DNA of 64,000 nt, from positions 2,675,001-2,739,000 of the forward strand of contig NZ_WTYZ01000001.1 in the NCBI RefSeq assembly GCF_009827455.1, read 5' to 3'. The translations under genes and the position numbers were made by a program. The stretch comes from Pontixanthobacter aestiaquae. Lineage in GTDB: Bacteria > Pseudomonadota > Alphaproteobacteria > Sphingomonadales > Sphingomonadaceae. The notes beneath the pieces are model-generated. The model did no database searches and was not told the DNA's origin. It saw only the letters and a list, made by a program, of their open reading frames with translations. Every line of letters begins with the position of its first letter. The stretch's first letter is position 1. Below are positions 52,599 to 60,511 of this stretch, piece by piece.

Positions 52599-52679
52599 AT
52601 TTGGGAACCGATCAGCCGGTAACTCATTGATTTCCTATATAGCGACGGGAACACATTCGCATTCAAAGGAAATCAATAG

Positions 52680-52838
52680 ATGTCACTTATTACGCTCATC
52701 CTCACGATCCTGTTGCCACCGGTCGGCGTTGCCATGAAGCACGGAATTGACAAGACAGCGCTATTGAATTTGGTGCTGACTATTCTGGGGTTTATTCCAG
52801 GTTTGATCCATGGTCTGTACGTGAACTACGCACGATAA
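52680..52838 (+). CDS. YqaE/Pmp3-family small hydrophobic protein
   Basis: A 52-residue protein: two membrane helices (about 2-20 and 28-49) around a short loop. The sequence begins MSLITLILTILLPPVGVAMK and continues with LLNLVLTILGFIPGLIHGLY, which is the full Pmp3/UPF0057 pattern. AAAGGA is 9 nt before the ATG. Family members respond to salt and membrane-potential stress. It stands alone downstream of the DUF454 gene. Confidence 0.92.
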   Translation: MSLITLILTILLPPVGVAMKHGIDKTALLNLVLTILGFIPGLIHGLYVNYAR

Positions 52839-52857
52839 CTGCCGATTTCTGATTTTT

Positions 52858-52890
52858 GAGAGCGCCGGAACCTCAGGTTTCGGCGCTCTC
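52858..52890. repeat. Long stem-loop covering the 3' end of crtZ
   Basis: Two 15-nt arms (52858-52872 and 52876-52890) are complementary with one mismatch. The 3-nt loop is the crtZ stop codon itself. There is no T-tract on either strand after the stem; it separates the convergent yqaE and crtZ genes and may block readthrough or stabilise 3' ends. Confidence 0.6.
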
Positions 52891-53391
52891 GCGTATTACG
52901 GCTATGCCCGCTTCGCGCTGTGCTTTTAACTGGGCTTTCAGCTTCGCTGGATCGCGCGCCCATAAGAAGCCGAAACTTACACCGCCTTCTCTGCCGATAG
53001 TCGCATGATGCAATTTGTGCGCCTGCACGAGGCGTTTCGCATAACCACGCTTGGGCACCCATTTAAAATAGCGCTGATGCACCAAGCCATCATGCACCAG
53101 CGTATAAACAATGCCGTAGCCAAGAATACCGATAGCAATCCACGTCGCGGGAACCCATGCCGCATCTCCGAGCACCCATTCGCTGCCCCACATGAACATT
53201 GATATGCTCATTGCTGCGCCGACGATGCCGTACAGATCGTTCTTCTCAAACGCGTTGTCATGAGGCTCGTGATGGTCGCGATGCCAGCCCCAGCCCCAGC
53301 CATGCATGATATATTTGTGGCTCGCCCATGCGACCCACTCCATCGCGGCAATGGTTAAGAGGACAATCAGAACGGGAACGACAATTTCCAT
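52873..53391 (-). CDS. crtZ: Beta-carotene 3-hydroxylase CrtZ
   Basis: A 172-residue membrane di-iron hydroxylase of the CrtZ type. The His clusters are HKYIMH (His25, 30), HRDHH (37, 40, 41), HDGLVH (100, 105) and HKLHH (125, 128, 129). GFLWARDPAKLKAQL near the end is also typical. It converts beta-carotene to zeaxanthin. No other carotenoid gene is in the window. ATG 53391 gives the usual N-terminus; an in-frame GTG at 53400 is possible. Confidence 0.93.
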   Translation of the reverse strand: MEIVVPVLIVLLTIAAMEWVAWASHKYIMHGWGWGWHRDHHEPHDNAFEKNDLYGIVGAAMSISMFMWGSEWVLGDAAWVPATWIAIGILGYGIVYTLVHDGLVHQRYFKWVPKRGYAKRLVQAHKLHHATIGREGGVSFGFLWARDPAKLKAQLKAQREAGIAVIRESAET

Positions 53392-53409
53392 GACGGCCAC
53401 TGCTATAGC

Positions 53410-53811
53410 TTAATCACTCGCAGGAAAGAAGAACCGCGCAATTTCCTCGCCGATACGCGCAGGGCGCAGCGTTTCCGCATCAATGCAGCACCAGCTCGAC
53501 TGGATCTCCGCGAGAACATCCTCGCCGCGCTGGATTACCGTGTGATAGAATGCGCGGGCGCCTTTGGTGCTTTCCAGCATGGTGTTGGCGATAACATCGT
53601 CATCCAGAAAGGCTGGTTTGCGGTAAGTGATCTCGTGCTTCAACGCGACCCATGCCCGGCTCGCAACAGCATCGGCGGGCGCAATATTGCGCCAGTGCGA
53701 CAGCACCGCATCCTGCACCCAGCCGAGATAGCGCGCATTGTTCACATGCCCCATGAAATCGATGTCCGATGGCACAATCGTGATCGGGAAGACGTAGGGC
53801 TTTGCTGACAT
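53410..53811 (-). CDS. Acyl-CoA thioesterase, 4-hydroxybenzoyl-CoA thioesterase/YbgC-like
   Basis: A 133-residue hotdog protein. The catalytic Asp motif is SDIDFMGHVNNARYLGWVQDAVLSHW, quoted as two blocks SDIDFMGHVNN and ARYLGW; KHEITYRKPAFLDD follows. It probably hydrolyses short or medium acyl-CoA. It ends 18 nt before crtZ on the same strand and could be cotranscribed. Confidence 0.88.
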   Translation of the reverse strand: MSAKPYVFPITIVPSDIDFMGHVNNARYLGWVQDAVLSHWRNIAPADAVASRAWVALKHEITYRKPAFLDDDVIANTMLESTKGARAFYHTVIQRGEDVLAEIQSSWCCIDAETLRPARIGEEIARFFFPASD

Positions 53812-53989
53812 ACGTGTCAGTTAGGCGCTGAACCCTTTCGATTCCATGACAAAACGCTATGGAATTTCGAATTTTCTCGATTGTTGCAGTTGGGGCGCGG
53901 CTATTGCTGAGGATACTACACCTCCGATTGTTGGGTGGGCTGAAGTTTTCCTAACTTGAGGTGCCTGAACGGCTGACCTAGGCGAAAGC

Positions 53990-55423
53990 ATGGCCAGCCG
54001 TCCTCTTACCTTGTACGAAAAAATCTGGAACGCCCATGTCGTGGAGACCCGCGATGACGGGACCGCCTTGATCTTTATCGACCGGCATTTGGTCCATGAA
54101 GTGACCAGCCCGCAAGCTTTCGAAGCACTGCGATTGGCAGGCCGCAAAGTCCGCCGACCGGATCTCACGTTGGCAGTTCCCGACCACAATCTGCCGACGA
54201 CGCCTCGGCTGGACGCAGACGGCAATAAAATCCCGATTTCCGACCCGCAAAGCGCAGCACAATTGGAAGCGCTGGAGGCCAATGCACCCGAGTTCGGGAT
54301 CCGCTACATCAATGCGACCGCTGCCGAGCAAGGCATCGTCCATGTGGTAGGGCCGGAACAGGGCTTCTCGCTCCCCGGAACCACCATTGTTTGCGGCGAC
54401 TCGCATACTGCCGCGCATGGCGGCGTTGGTGCGCTGGCGTTTGGTATTGGCACCAGCGAGGTCGAGCATGTTCTCGCCACGCAAACGCTGTTGCTCAAAC
54501 GCTCGGAAGCGATGGAAGTCGCAGTGACCGGAGAGCTCGGCCCCGGCGTAACGTCCAAAGACTTGATCCTGCACATTATCGGCGTTGTCGGCACCGCTGG
54601 CGGCACTGGCCACGTGATCGAATATCGCGGCGATGTGTTCGAGAAGATGAGCGTCGAAAGTCGTCTCACCGTGTGCAACATGTCTATCGAAGCAGGCGCG
54701 CGCGCCGGATTGATCGCGCCGGATGAAACGACATTTCGATATCTAAAAAATCGCCCGCTTTCGCCCAGTGGAGAAGATTGGGACAAGGCTGTTGCTTACT
54801 GGAGCAGTCTTCGGACCGATCCGGGCGCAACCTTTGATAAGGTGGTCCGCCTCGAAGCGGCAGACGTTGAGCCAACCGTGACTTGGGGCACCAGCCCCGA
54901 GGACGTGGTTCCCATTGGCGGCGCTGTCCCTGCCCCGTCCAGCTTTGCAGATCCGTCCAAGAAAGACGCCGCGCAAAAGAGCCTCGACTATATGGGGCTA
55001 ACCCCCGGCCAGAAGATGACCGATGTTGACGTCCAGAATATCTTCATCGGCAGCTGTACCAACAGCCGGATTGAAGATTTGCGCGCCGCCGCGGAAGTGC
55101 TGCGCGGTAAACACAAGGCCGACGGTGTGAAATGGGCTATTGTCGTCCCCGGCTCTGGCCTCGTCAAACAAATGGCGGAGGAAGAGGGCCTAGACAAAGT
55201 CTTCATCGATGCTGGTCTCGAATGGCGCGAACCCGGATGCTCGGCCTGCCTCGGCATGAACCCGGACAAAGTCCCGCCTGGCGAACGGTGCGCTTCCACC
55301 AGCAATCGCAATTTCGTCGGCCGCCAAGGGCCCGGCTCGCGCACGCATTTGATGAGCCCCGCGATGGCGGCTGCCGCTGCAATAACGGGCAAGCTCACCG
55401 ACGTCAGAGAGTTGGTGAAATAG
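53990..55423 (+). CDS. leuC: 3-isopropylmalate dehydratase large subunit
   Basis: A 477-residue aconitase-family protein. The 4Fe-4S cysteines are in [12 protein letters not shown] and [11 protein letters not shown]; the N-terminus is [12 protein letters not shown], and [21 protein letters not shown] is the substrate/cluster loop. With LeuD it isomerises 2- to 3-isopropylmalate in leucine synthesis. The upstream 178 nt show no attenuator-like leader peptide that I can support. Confidence 0.97.
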   Translation: MASRPLTLYEKIWNAHVVETRDDGTALIFIDRHLVHEVTSPQAFEALRLAGRKVRRPDLTLAVPDHNLPTTPRLDADGNKIPISDPQSAAQLEALEANAPEFGIRYINATAAEQGIVHVVGPEQGFSLPGTTIVCGDSHTAAHGGVGALAFGIGTSEVEHVLATQTLLLKRSEAMEVAVTGELGPGVTSKDLILHIIGVVGTAGGTGHVIEYRGDVFEKMSVESRLTVCNMSIEAGARAGLIAPDETTFRYLKNRPLSPSGEDWDKAVAYWSSLRTDPGATFDKVVRLEAADVEPTVTWGTSPEDVVPIGGAVPAPSSFADPSKKDAAQKSLDYMGLTPGQKMTDVDVQNIFIGSCTNSRIEDLRAAAEVLRGKHKADGVKWAIVVPGSGLVKQMAEEEGLDKVFIDAGLEWREPGCSACLGMNPDKVPPGERCASTSNRNFVGRQGPGSRTHLMSPAMAAAAAITGKLTDVRELVK

Positions 55424-55469
55424 GACGAATGCACTTGCCACTCCACGCACGGAGCACCATTGAAAGAGT

Positions 55470-55634
55470 ATGACAAAGAAACTTCCCAAATCGATTGGCG
55501 GAAAAGCTGCGCTGGGCGCAGCGGCCATAGGTTCTGCAGCGGTCGCAGCCGCATTGCTCTACGCCTCCAAACGCAAAGAGAAGAAGGCGCAGCCCCCCAA
55601 AGTACCGAGCGGTGAGAAGCCGGAAACCGATTGA
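55470..55634 (+). CDS. 54-residue membrane protein between leuC and leuD
   Basis: ATG 55470 opens a 54-codon frame ending TGA 55632-55634, which overlaps the leuD ATG (TGATG). The product has a basic N-terminus ([12 protein letters not shown]), a Gly/Ala-rich membrane segment at about 11-32, then basic KRKEKK and a Pro-rich tail. Overlap with leuD argues that it is translated. Function unknown; a small inner-membrane protein is likely. Confidence 0.6.
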   Translation: MTKKLPKSIGGKAALGAAAIGSAAVAAALLYASKRKEKKAQPPKVPSGEKPETD

Positions 55635-56248
55635 TGGACCCGGTCACCAGCGTTGAAGGCCGCGCGATTCCGTTTGGCGCGAAGAATGTCGATACTGATA
55701 TCATCATTCCCGCTGCATGGCTGAAGACTATCACCCGCGAAGGCTTGGGTGAAGGTGCGTTCGAGACTATCCGCGCGCAAAAAGGCAATGTGTTCGATGA
55801 TCCTGAATACGCAGGCGCGCCTATCCTGATTGCGGGCGACAATTTCGGGTGCGGATCAAGCCGGGAGCATGCTGCGTGGGCGCTGCTCGATATGGGCGTC
55901 AAAGTGGTTATCGCGCCAAGTTTTTCGGATATTTTTGCGGGCAATGCGTTCAAGAACGGTATTTTGACCGTGGCCCTGCCTCAAGAGCAGATCAACCGCC
56001 TGATGGACGTTGCCGAGAGCGATCCGGTCACTGTCGATCTGGAAACGCAAACGGTCACCACACCGTTTCAGGATCGCTTCACCTTTGAAGTCGATCCGTT
56101 CCGCAAGCGCTGCCTGAGCGAAGGGCTCGATGAAGTCGGTCTGACGCTGGAGCGCGATGCGGCCATAACCGATTACGAACAGAGGGCTGCGGCGGATATG
56201 CCGTGGCTCGCCAATAGTACGACACCATCTGAGGGGAAAGCCGCATGA
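55634..56248 (+). CDS. leuD: 3-isopropylmalate dehydratase small subunit
   Basis: A 204-residue LeuD with [31 protein letters not shown] (substrate recognition) and [12 protein letters not shown]. It pairs with LeuC. The start is ATG 55634; a TTG one codon earlier is in frame. Its stop overlaps the next gene (ATGA at 56245). Confidence 0.96.
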   Translation: MDPVTSVEGRAIPFGAKNVDTDIIIPAAWLKTITREGLGEGAFETIRAQKGNVFDDPEYAGAPILIAGDNFGCGSSREHAAWALLDMGVKVVIAPSFSDIFAGNAFKNGILTVALPQEQINRLMDVAESDPVTVDLETQTVTTPFQDRFTFEVDPFRKRCLSEGLDEVGLTLERDAAITDYEQRAAADMPWLANSTTPSEGKAA

Positions 56249-57246
56249 AAGCCTTATTGTCCAAAGAAGTGGGCGGGCCAGAGACGCTCGTCGTCGAGGA
56301 GATCGACGAGCCGACACCAGGCAAAGGCGAAGTCCTGATCAAGGTCGCAGCCTGCGCGATCAATTTTCCCGACACGCTGATCATCCGTGATATGTATCAG
56401 TTCAAACCGCCCCGGCCATTCGCGCCCGGTGGCGAAATATCCGGCACAATCGAAGCGCTCGGCGAAGGCGTGGAAGGCTGGAAAGTCGGCGACCGCGTGC
56501 TGTCCGGTATCGGTAATGGCGGCCTGCAGGAGAAAGTCGTTGTCGCGGCAGCGCGCCTGTTCGCAGTTCCCGATTTTGTCGAACTTCCCGAGGCATCTGC
56601 TCTGCTGATGACCTACGGGACAACGATTCACGGCCTGAAGGATCGCGGCGATATCAAAAAGGGCGATACAATGCTGGTGCTCGGTGCAGCCGGCGGTGTG
56701 GGCCTGTCTGCGGTGGAACTGGGCAAAGCCTATGGCGCACGCGTTGTCGCTGCCGTTTCGAGCGAAGAAAAGGGCGAGGTCGCCCGCAAAGCCGGTGCCG
56801 ACGAAGTGGTAATCTATCCCCGCGCTCCGTTCGATAAAGACACCTCGAAGGCGCTTGCAAAAGCTTTCAAGGATGCAGTGGGTCCAGAGGGTGCGGACAT
56901 CGTCTATGACATTGTCGGTGGTGACTATTCAGAGCCTGCCCTGCGCGCGATCGCGTGGGAAGGCCGCTTTCTGGTCATCGGCTTCCCCGCCGGTATCGCA
57001 AAAATGCCGCTCAACCTGACGTTACTTAAAAGTTGCGACATTCGCGGCGTCTTCTGGGGGGCGTTTACCGCCCGCGAGCCACGCAAGAACGAAGCCAATA
57101 TCGCCGAGCTTTTCCGCCTATGGAAAGAAGGAAAAATAAGTCCATTGGTGAGTGAAACATACCCGTTGGAACGCGCTCATGAAGCCATTGCCAAGCTTGA
57201 ATCGCGCGGCGCGATCGGCAAGCTTGTTGTCACAATGGATGGCTAG
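56245..57246 (+). CDS. Zinc-independent NADPH:quinone oxidoreductase-like protein (MDR family)
   Basis: A 333-residue medium-chain reductase of the quinone oxidoreductase branch. The N-terminal GroES-like part has [29 protein letters not shown], and the nucleotide-binding motif is [20 protein letters not shown]. The zinc-binding Cys residues of alcohol dehydrogenases are absent. It probably reduces quinones or enoyl substrates with NADPH; no link to leucine synthesis is known although it overlaps leuD. Confidence 0.9.
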   Translation: MKALLSKEVGGPETLVVEEIDEPTPGKGEVLIKVAACAINFPDTLIIRDMYQFKPPRPFAPGGEISGTIEALGEGVEGWKVGDRVLSGIGNGGLQEKVVVAAARLFAVPDFVELPEASALLMTYGTTIHGLKDRGDIKKGDTMLVLGAAGGVGLSAVELGKAYGARVVAAVSSEEKGEVARKAGADEVVIYPRAPFDKDTSKALAKAFKDAVGPEGADIVYDIVGGDYSEPALRAIAWEGRFLVIGFPAGIAKMPLNLTLLKSCDIRGVFWGAFTAREPRKNEANIAELFRLWKEGKISPLVSETYPLERAHEAIAKLESRGAIGKLVVTMDG

Positions 57247-57318
57247 CGCTTCTTGCGGGCGCTTGCGGCTGCCGTCCCGCGTTCCTATTTCAAATGTGAC
57301 ACATAATATGAGGTATCG

Positions 57319-57642
57319 ATGACCGACTTTAACGACCGCAAAAAAGGCGAAGAAGCCAAGTTCGCATTCGACGAAGAGAATGCGTTCAAGATCGCCGCAC
57401 GCCGCAATCGCTTGCTTGGCCACTGGGCTGCTGCGCTGATGGGTCTCGACGAAGAGGAGACCAAGGCTTACGCAACGGCAGTCGTTCAGGCTGACTTCGA
57501 AGAAGCCGGTGACGAAGACGTGATCCGCAAGCTGCTCGGCGATCTGACCACGGCCGAAGTCGATGTGGACGAAGCTGGTGTTCGCGCTGCTCTCGAAGAA
57601 AAGACGATCGAAGCCCGCCGTCAGCTTATGAGCGAGTCCTGA
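57319..57642 (+). CDS. F1-ATPase inhibitor zeta subunit (DUF1476)
   Basis: A 107-residue DUF1476 protein with the diagnostic FNDRKKGEEAKFAFDEENAFKIAARRN start (two blocks) and LLGHWAAALMGL. The family is the zeta inhibitor of alphaproteobacterial F1-ATPase, blocking ATP hydrolysis through its N-terminus. It is preceded by 72 nt from the quinone-reductase gene and followed closely by bolA. Confidence 0.93.
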   Translation: MTDFNDRKKGEEAKFAFDEENAFKIAARRNRLLGHWAAALMGLDEEETKAYATAVVQADFEEAGDEDVIRKLLGDLTTAEVDVDEAGVRAALEEKTIEARRQLMSES

Positions 57643-57646
57643 CGCA

Positions 57647-57883
57647 ATGCCCATGAGCGGGGAAGAAATTGAAGGCCTGATCAAGGCAGCGATGCCCGAT
57701 GCCGAGGTTGAAATGACCGATCTGGCGGGTGATGGTGACCATTGGGCTGCCAAAGTCACGGCGCCGGATTTCGCCGGAAAAAGCCGCGTCCAGCAGCACA
57801 AGATGGTCTATGATGCGCTCGGCGGGCGAATGGGGGGCGTGCTTCATGCCTTGCAACTGACGACTGCCGTTCCCACTTCCTGA
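57647..57883 (+). CDS. BolA-family protein
   Basis: A 78-residue BolA-type protein with EIEGLIKAAMPDAEVEMTDL, the FAGKSRVQQHKMVYDAL block and a C-terminal LHALQLTT containing the conserved His. BolA proteins form Fe-S-bridged complexes with CGFS glutaredoxins, and the next gene encodes one, 27 nt away. ATG 57647 and ATG 57653 are both possible. Confidence 0.93.
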   Translation: MPMSGEEIEGLIKAAMPDAEVEMTDLAGDGDHWAAKVTAPDFAGKSRVQQHKMVYDALGGRMGGVLHALQLTTAVPTS

Positions 57884-57910
57884 TCAGATACGAACCACCT
57901 GGAAAATCCT

Positions 57911-58240
57911 ATGTCCGATACTGAAGCCCGCATTTCCGAAGTCGTCACGAAGAACGATGTCGTCCTGTTTATGAAGGGCACACCTTTGTTCCCGCAATGC
58001 GGTTTCTCCAGCCGTGCAGTTGCGATCCTCGACCATTGCGGCGTTGCTTATGAAAGCGTCGACGTGCTGCAAGACATGGAAATCCGGCAGGGCATCAAGA
58101 CTTATTCGGACTGGCCCACCATCCCGCAGCTATACGTCAAAGGTGAATTCCTTGGCGGCAGCGATATCATGATGGAAATGTTTGAGGCCGGTGAGCTGAA
58201 ACAACTCATGGACGACAAGGGCGTCGCGAAGGCGTCCTAG
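57911..58240 (+). CDS. grxD: Monothiol glutaredoxin, Grx4 family
   Basis: A 109-residue CGFS-type glutaredoxin: MKGTPLFPQCGFSSRAV with active Cys30, the TIPQLYVKGEFLGGSDI block with cis-Pro and GSH-binding residues. It carries and transfers 2Fe-2S clusters, probably with the BolA protein encoded just upstream. Confidence 0.95.
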   Translation: MSDTEARISEVVTKNDVVLFMKGTPLFPQCGFSSRAVAILDHCGVAYESVDVLQDMEIRQGIKTYSDWPTIPQLYVKGEFLGGSDIMMEMFEAGELKQLMDDKGVAKAS

Positions 58241-58571
58241 TTTGCTTTAGCCTCAAGCGCCGGCGCTCACGTCCGAGTCTTTTGTTTAGACCCTCAGTCG
58301 CCGGGCGGAATGCATCCGCATTCCTTGGCTACCTCGCATAAGCTCGGGCGCGCGGTCGCGCTTGCAGTCCGTCTTCGTCGGACCGGACCACTCCAAGGCA
58401 TTTCAGTACTGCGCAAGTTCGGTCAGCGACTAGCTGACCGCAAGGCCGACCGGCCGCCCGCAGGTGCCCCGCAGCGAAGCGGAGGGATCAGCACCGAGGA
58501 CGCAAGCGCGGATGCGTTTGCGAAAAACAAATAAATACCGGCTACTGAGGGCCCAAACAAACTAAACAAAA
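58241..58571. other. Gene-free stretch with palindromes, possible dispersed repeat
   Basis: I see no convincing gene here. It contains AGCGCCGGCGCT (58256-58267, perfect palindrome) and GGAATGC-ATCC-GCATTCC (58307-58324). Further on lies a C+G-rich segment with GCGAAGCGGAGGGATCAGC, and a 75-codon frame at 58310 that has no ribosome-binding site. The composition resembles a dispersed intergenic repeat; that would need a genome-wide search. Confidence 0.4.
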
Positions 58572-58604
58572 AAGGGCCCCACCGCGATTGCGAATGGAGC
58601 CCTT
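58572..58604. terminator. Bidirectional Rho-independent terminator
   Basis: AAGGGCCCCA (58572-58581) and TGGAGCCCTT (58595-58604) form a 10-bp stem with one mismatch and a 13-nt loop. T-rich tails exist on both strands: GTTGTTTT on plus, TTTTTTGTTTAG on minus. On plus it would end the glutaredoxin transcript; on minus no gene lies upstream of it. Confidence 0.75.
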
Positions 58605-58836
58605 GTTGTTTTGGGGAGCCAGAACCAAAGACCAGGAAGGTTCTGTCTCTCGTAGAAGACTGTTTGAACACAAGTACCGATGCACACCCCGTGCCAGTTT
58701 CAACGCCCCCCGGATTTGTGCGCAACACGATGGTAAACGCGCTTTAACGGCTGTGATAGGTGTAAAATTCTCCGACATGGCGGCGATTCATTTCAACCCT
58801 TGGCAGCGCACCCATGGTGCGGCAGAGCAGTGAGCG

Positions 58837-59622
58837 ATGACCGAGAACTCCCCTCATACCAATCCCGATGGCATTCCCGCAGCGACTGTTGTTGTGTTTA
58901 GGCGTTCACCCGTTGGCGGTGCGCCTGAACTGTTGATGGTAACCCGGTCGCGCAATATGTCCTTTGCAGGCGGTATGGCGGTCTTTCCCGGAGGCCGCGT
59001 TGACCACGCCGATTTTGAACTGGCGAGCACACTCGCATCGGATCTGGCCGACGACGAAGTGGCGCACCGCGTTGCAGCGATCCGCGAAACGCTGGAAGAG
59101 ACCGGCCTGGCCGTTGGCATCGTCGGTGATGTTACAAGCGAAACGGCACGCAAAGCGCGCGATCTGCTGCTCCAGCAGCAAGCGCTTGCGCCTGTGCTGG
59201 AAACTATGGACTGGTCGCTTGATCTGTCGGCGATCCTGCCATTCTCACGCTGGTTTCCAAAAAACGAGAAGCTCTCCCGCGTCTTCGATACGCGCTTCTA
59301 TCTGGCCGACCTCGGCACCGGTGCCGTTGATATTGCAGTCGATGAAACAGAGAACACCAAGCTCTATTGGATCACCGCGCAGGGCGCATTGGACGCTGCC
59401 GAAACGGGCGATCTGTCGATCATCTACCCGACCCGCCGCAATCTGGAGCGATTGGCCCAGTTTGGCGACTTTGCCGAAGCGGCAGATCACTGCGCCAACT
59501 TCCCGTCCAAGATGATTACACCCTTCATCGAGGAACGCGACGGCGCGCGCTGGTTATGTATCCCCGATGATGCGGGATACCCTGTGTTTGCCGAGCCGCT
59601 GGATACGGTCGCAAGAGGGTAA
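58837..59622 (+). CDS. Nudix hydrolase, NUDT19-like
   Basis: A 261-residue Nudix protein. The Nudix box is GGRVDHADFE with an insertion of about 20 residues before AAIRETLEETGLAV, the layout seen in NUDT19/coenzyme-A-diphosphatase-like members. MSFAGGMAVFPGG precedes it. It hydrolyses a nucleoside diphosphate linked to another moiety, possibly CoA. The product is about 100 residues longer than minimal Nudix proteins. The gene follows the 596-nt gene-free region. Confidence 0.88.
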   Translation: MTENSPHTNPDGIPAATVVVFRRSPVGGAPELLMVTRSRNMSFAGGMAVFPGGRVDHADFELASTLASDLADDEVAHRVAAIRETLEETGLAVGIVGDVTSETARKARDLLLQQQALAPVLETMDWSLDLSAILPFSRWFPKNEKLSRVFDTRFYLADLGTGAVDIAVDETENTKLYWITAQGALDAAETGDLSIIYPTRRNLERLAQFGDFAEAADHCANFPSKMITPFIEERDGARWLCIPDDAGYPVFAEPLDTVARG

Positions 59623-59623
59623 G

Positions 59624-59700
59624 TGGCGCGCCCGGCAGGACTCGAACCTGCTGCCTCAAGATTAGAAGTCTCGCGCTCTATCCAGATGAGCTACGGGCGC
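59624..59700 (-). tRNA. tRNA-Arg(TCT)
   Basis: Seventy-seven nucleotides with encoded CCA. The minus strand begins GCGCCCGTAGCTCATCTGG and the acceptor closes CGGGCGC-G-CCA. The anticodon loop CTTCTAA gives anticodon TCT (reads AGA). The T-arm is CAGGTTCGAGTCCTG. It lies one base after the Nudix stop. Confidence 0.96.
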
Positions 59701-59759
59701 GCATGCGGAGCCGCATAGCCTGCTTTTCGCGGCCTGCAAATGCGGATAGGGTCTTTGTG

Positions 59760-60509
59760 ATGAACGATCCGAGAGTCAGCAACCGAACGGCGCAGCCAAA
59801 CTTCCGATATTTCGATCTGGTGATGGCGGCGTTTGTCACAATATTGCTGCTGTCGAATGTCATCGGCGCGGCCAAACTTTCCGAGCTGCCGATGTCCTGG
59901 TGGCCATCAGGCTGGTGGCCTGCGCCCGACGGTATGTTTATTTTCGGCGCAGGCATATTGTTCTTTCCCCTAAGCTACGTGATCGGCGACGTGCTCACCG
60001 AAGTGTACGGATATGCCCGCGCCCGGCGGGTAATCTGGGTCGGGTTCGCGGCAATGCTTTTCATGGCCTTTATGAGTTGGGCGGTGGTAGCAATGCCGCC
60101 CGCGAGCAGCTGGGCCGGACAATCCGCCTATGAGCAGGTTTTCGGCCTGATTCCGCGTATTGTTTTTGCGTCGATCGTGGCATTCTGGGCGGGCGAATTC
60201 GTCAATTCTTTCGTGATGGCACGAATGAAGATTATGACGCAGGGTAAAGCCCTGTGGAGCCGGACGATCGGGTCAACTTTTGTCGGTCAAGGAGTCGACA
60301 GCCTGCTATTTTATCCGATCGCCTTTCTCGGGGTTTGGGAAACGCGCGACGTGTTGCTGGTCATGGTCACAAATTGGGCACTTAAGGTTGTGTGGGAAGC
60401 GCTGCTGACACCGGTCACATATGCCGCAGTCGGCTGGCTCAAACGCCGGGAGGGTGTCGAGATTTTCGACACCAATACCAACTTCTCGCCCTTTGCAAAA
60501 TCGAACTGA
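59760..60509 (+). CDS. yhhQ: Queuosine precursor transporter (YhhQ/VUT family)
   Basis: A 249-residue membrane protein with about six helices. Family blocks are LLLSNVIGAAKLSELP, FPLSYVIGDVLTEVYGYARARRVIW, WAGEFVNSFVMARMK and RTIGSTFVGQGVDSLLFYPIAF. It imports the queuosine precursors preQ0/preQ1 across the inner membrane. ATG 59760 is preferred; the frame to 59703 runs into the tRNA region. It converges with ppx 2 nt downstream. Confidence 0.92.
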   Translation: MNDPRVSNRTAQPNFRYFDLVMAAFVTILLLSNVIGAAKLSELPMSWWPSGWWPAPDGMFIFGAGILFFPLSYVIGDVLTEVYGYARARRVIWVGFAAMLFMAFMSWAVVAMPPASSWAGQSAYEQVFGLIPRIVFASIVAFWAGEFVNSFVMARMKIMTQGKALWSRTIGSTFVGQGVDSLLFYPIAFLGVWETRDVLLVMVTNWALKVVWEALLTPVTYAAVGWLKRREGVEIFDTNTNFSPFAKSN

Positions 60510-60511
60510 CG

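Noticed and set aside
58310..58534. 75-codon frame in the gene-free stretch
   Set aside because: No ribosome-binding site, Arg/Ala/Gly composition of GC-rich noise, and no matching neighbour.
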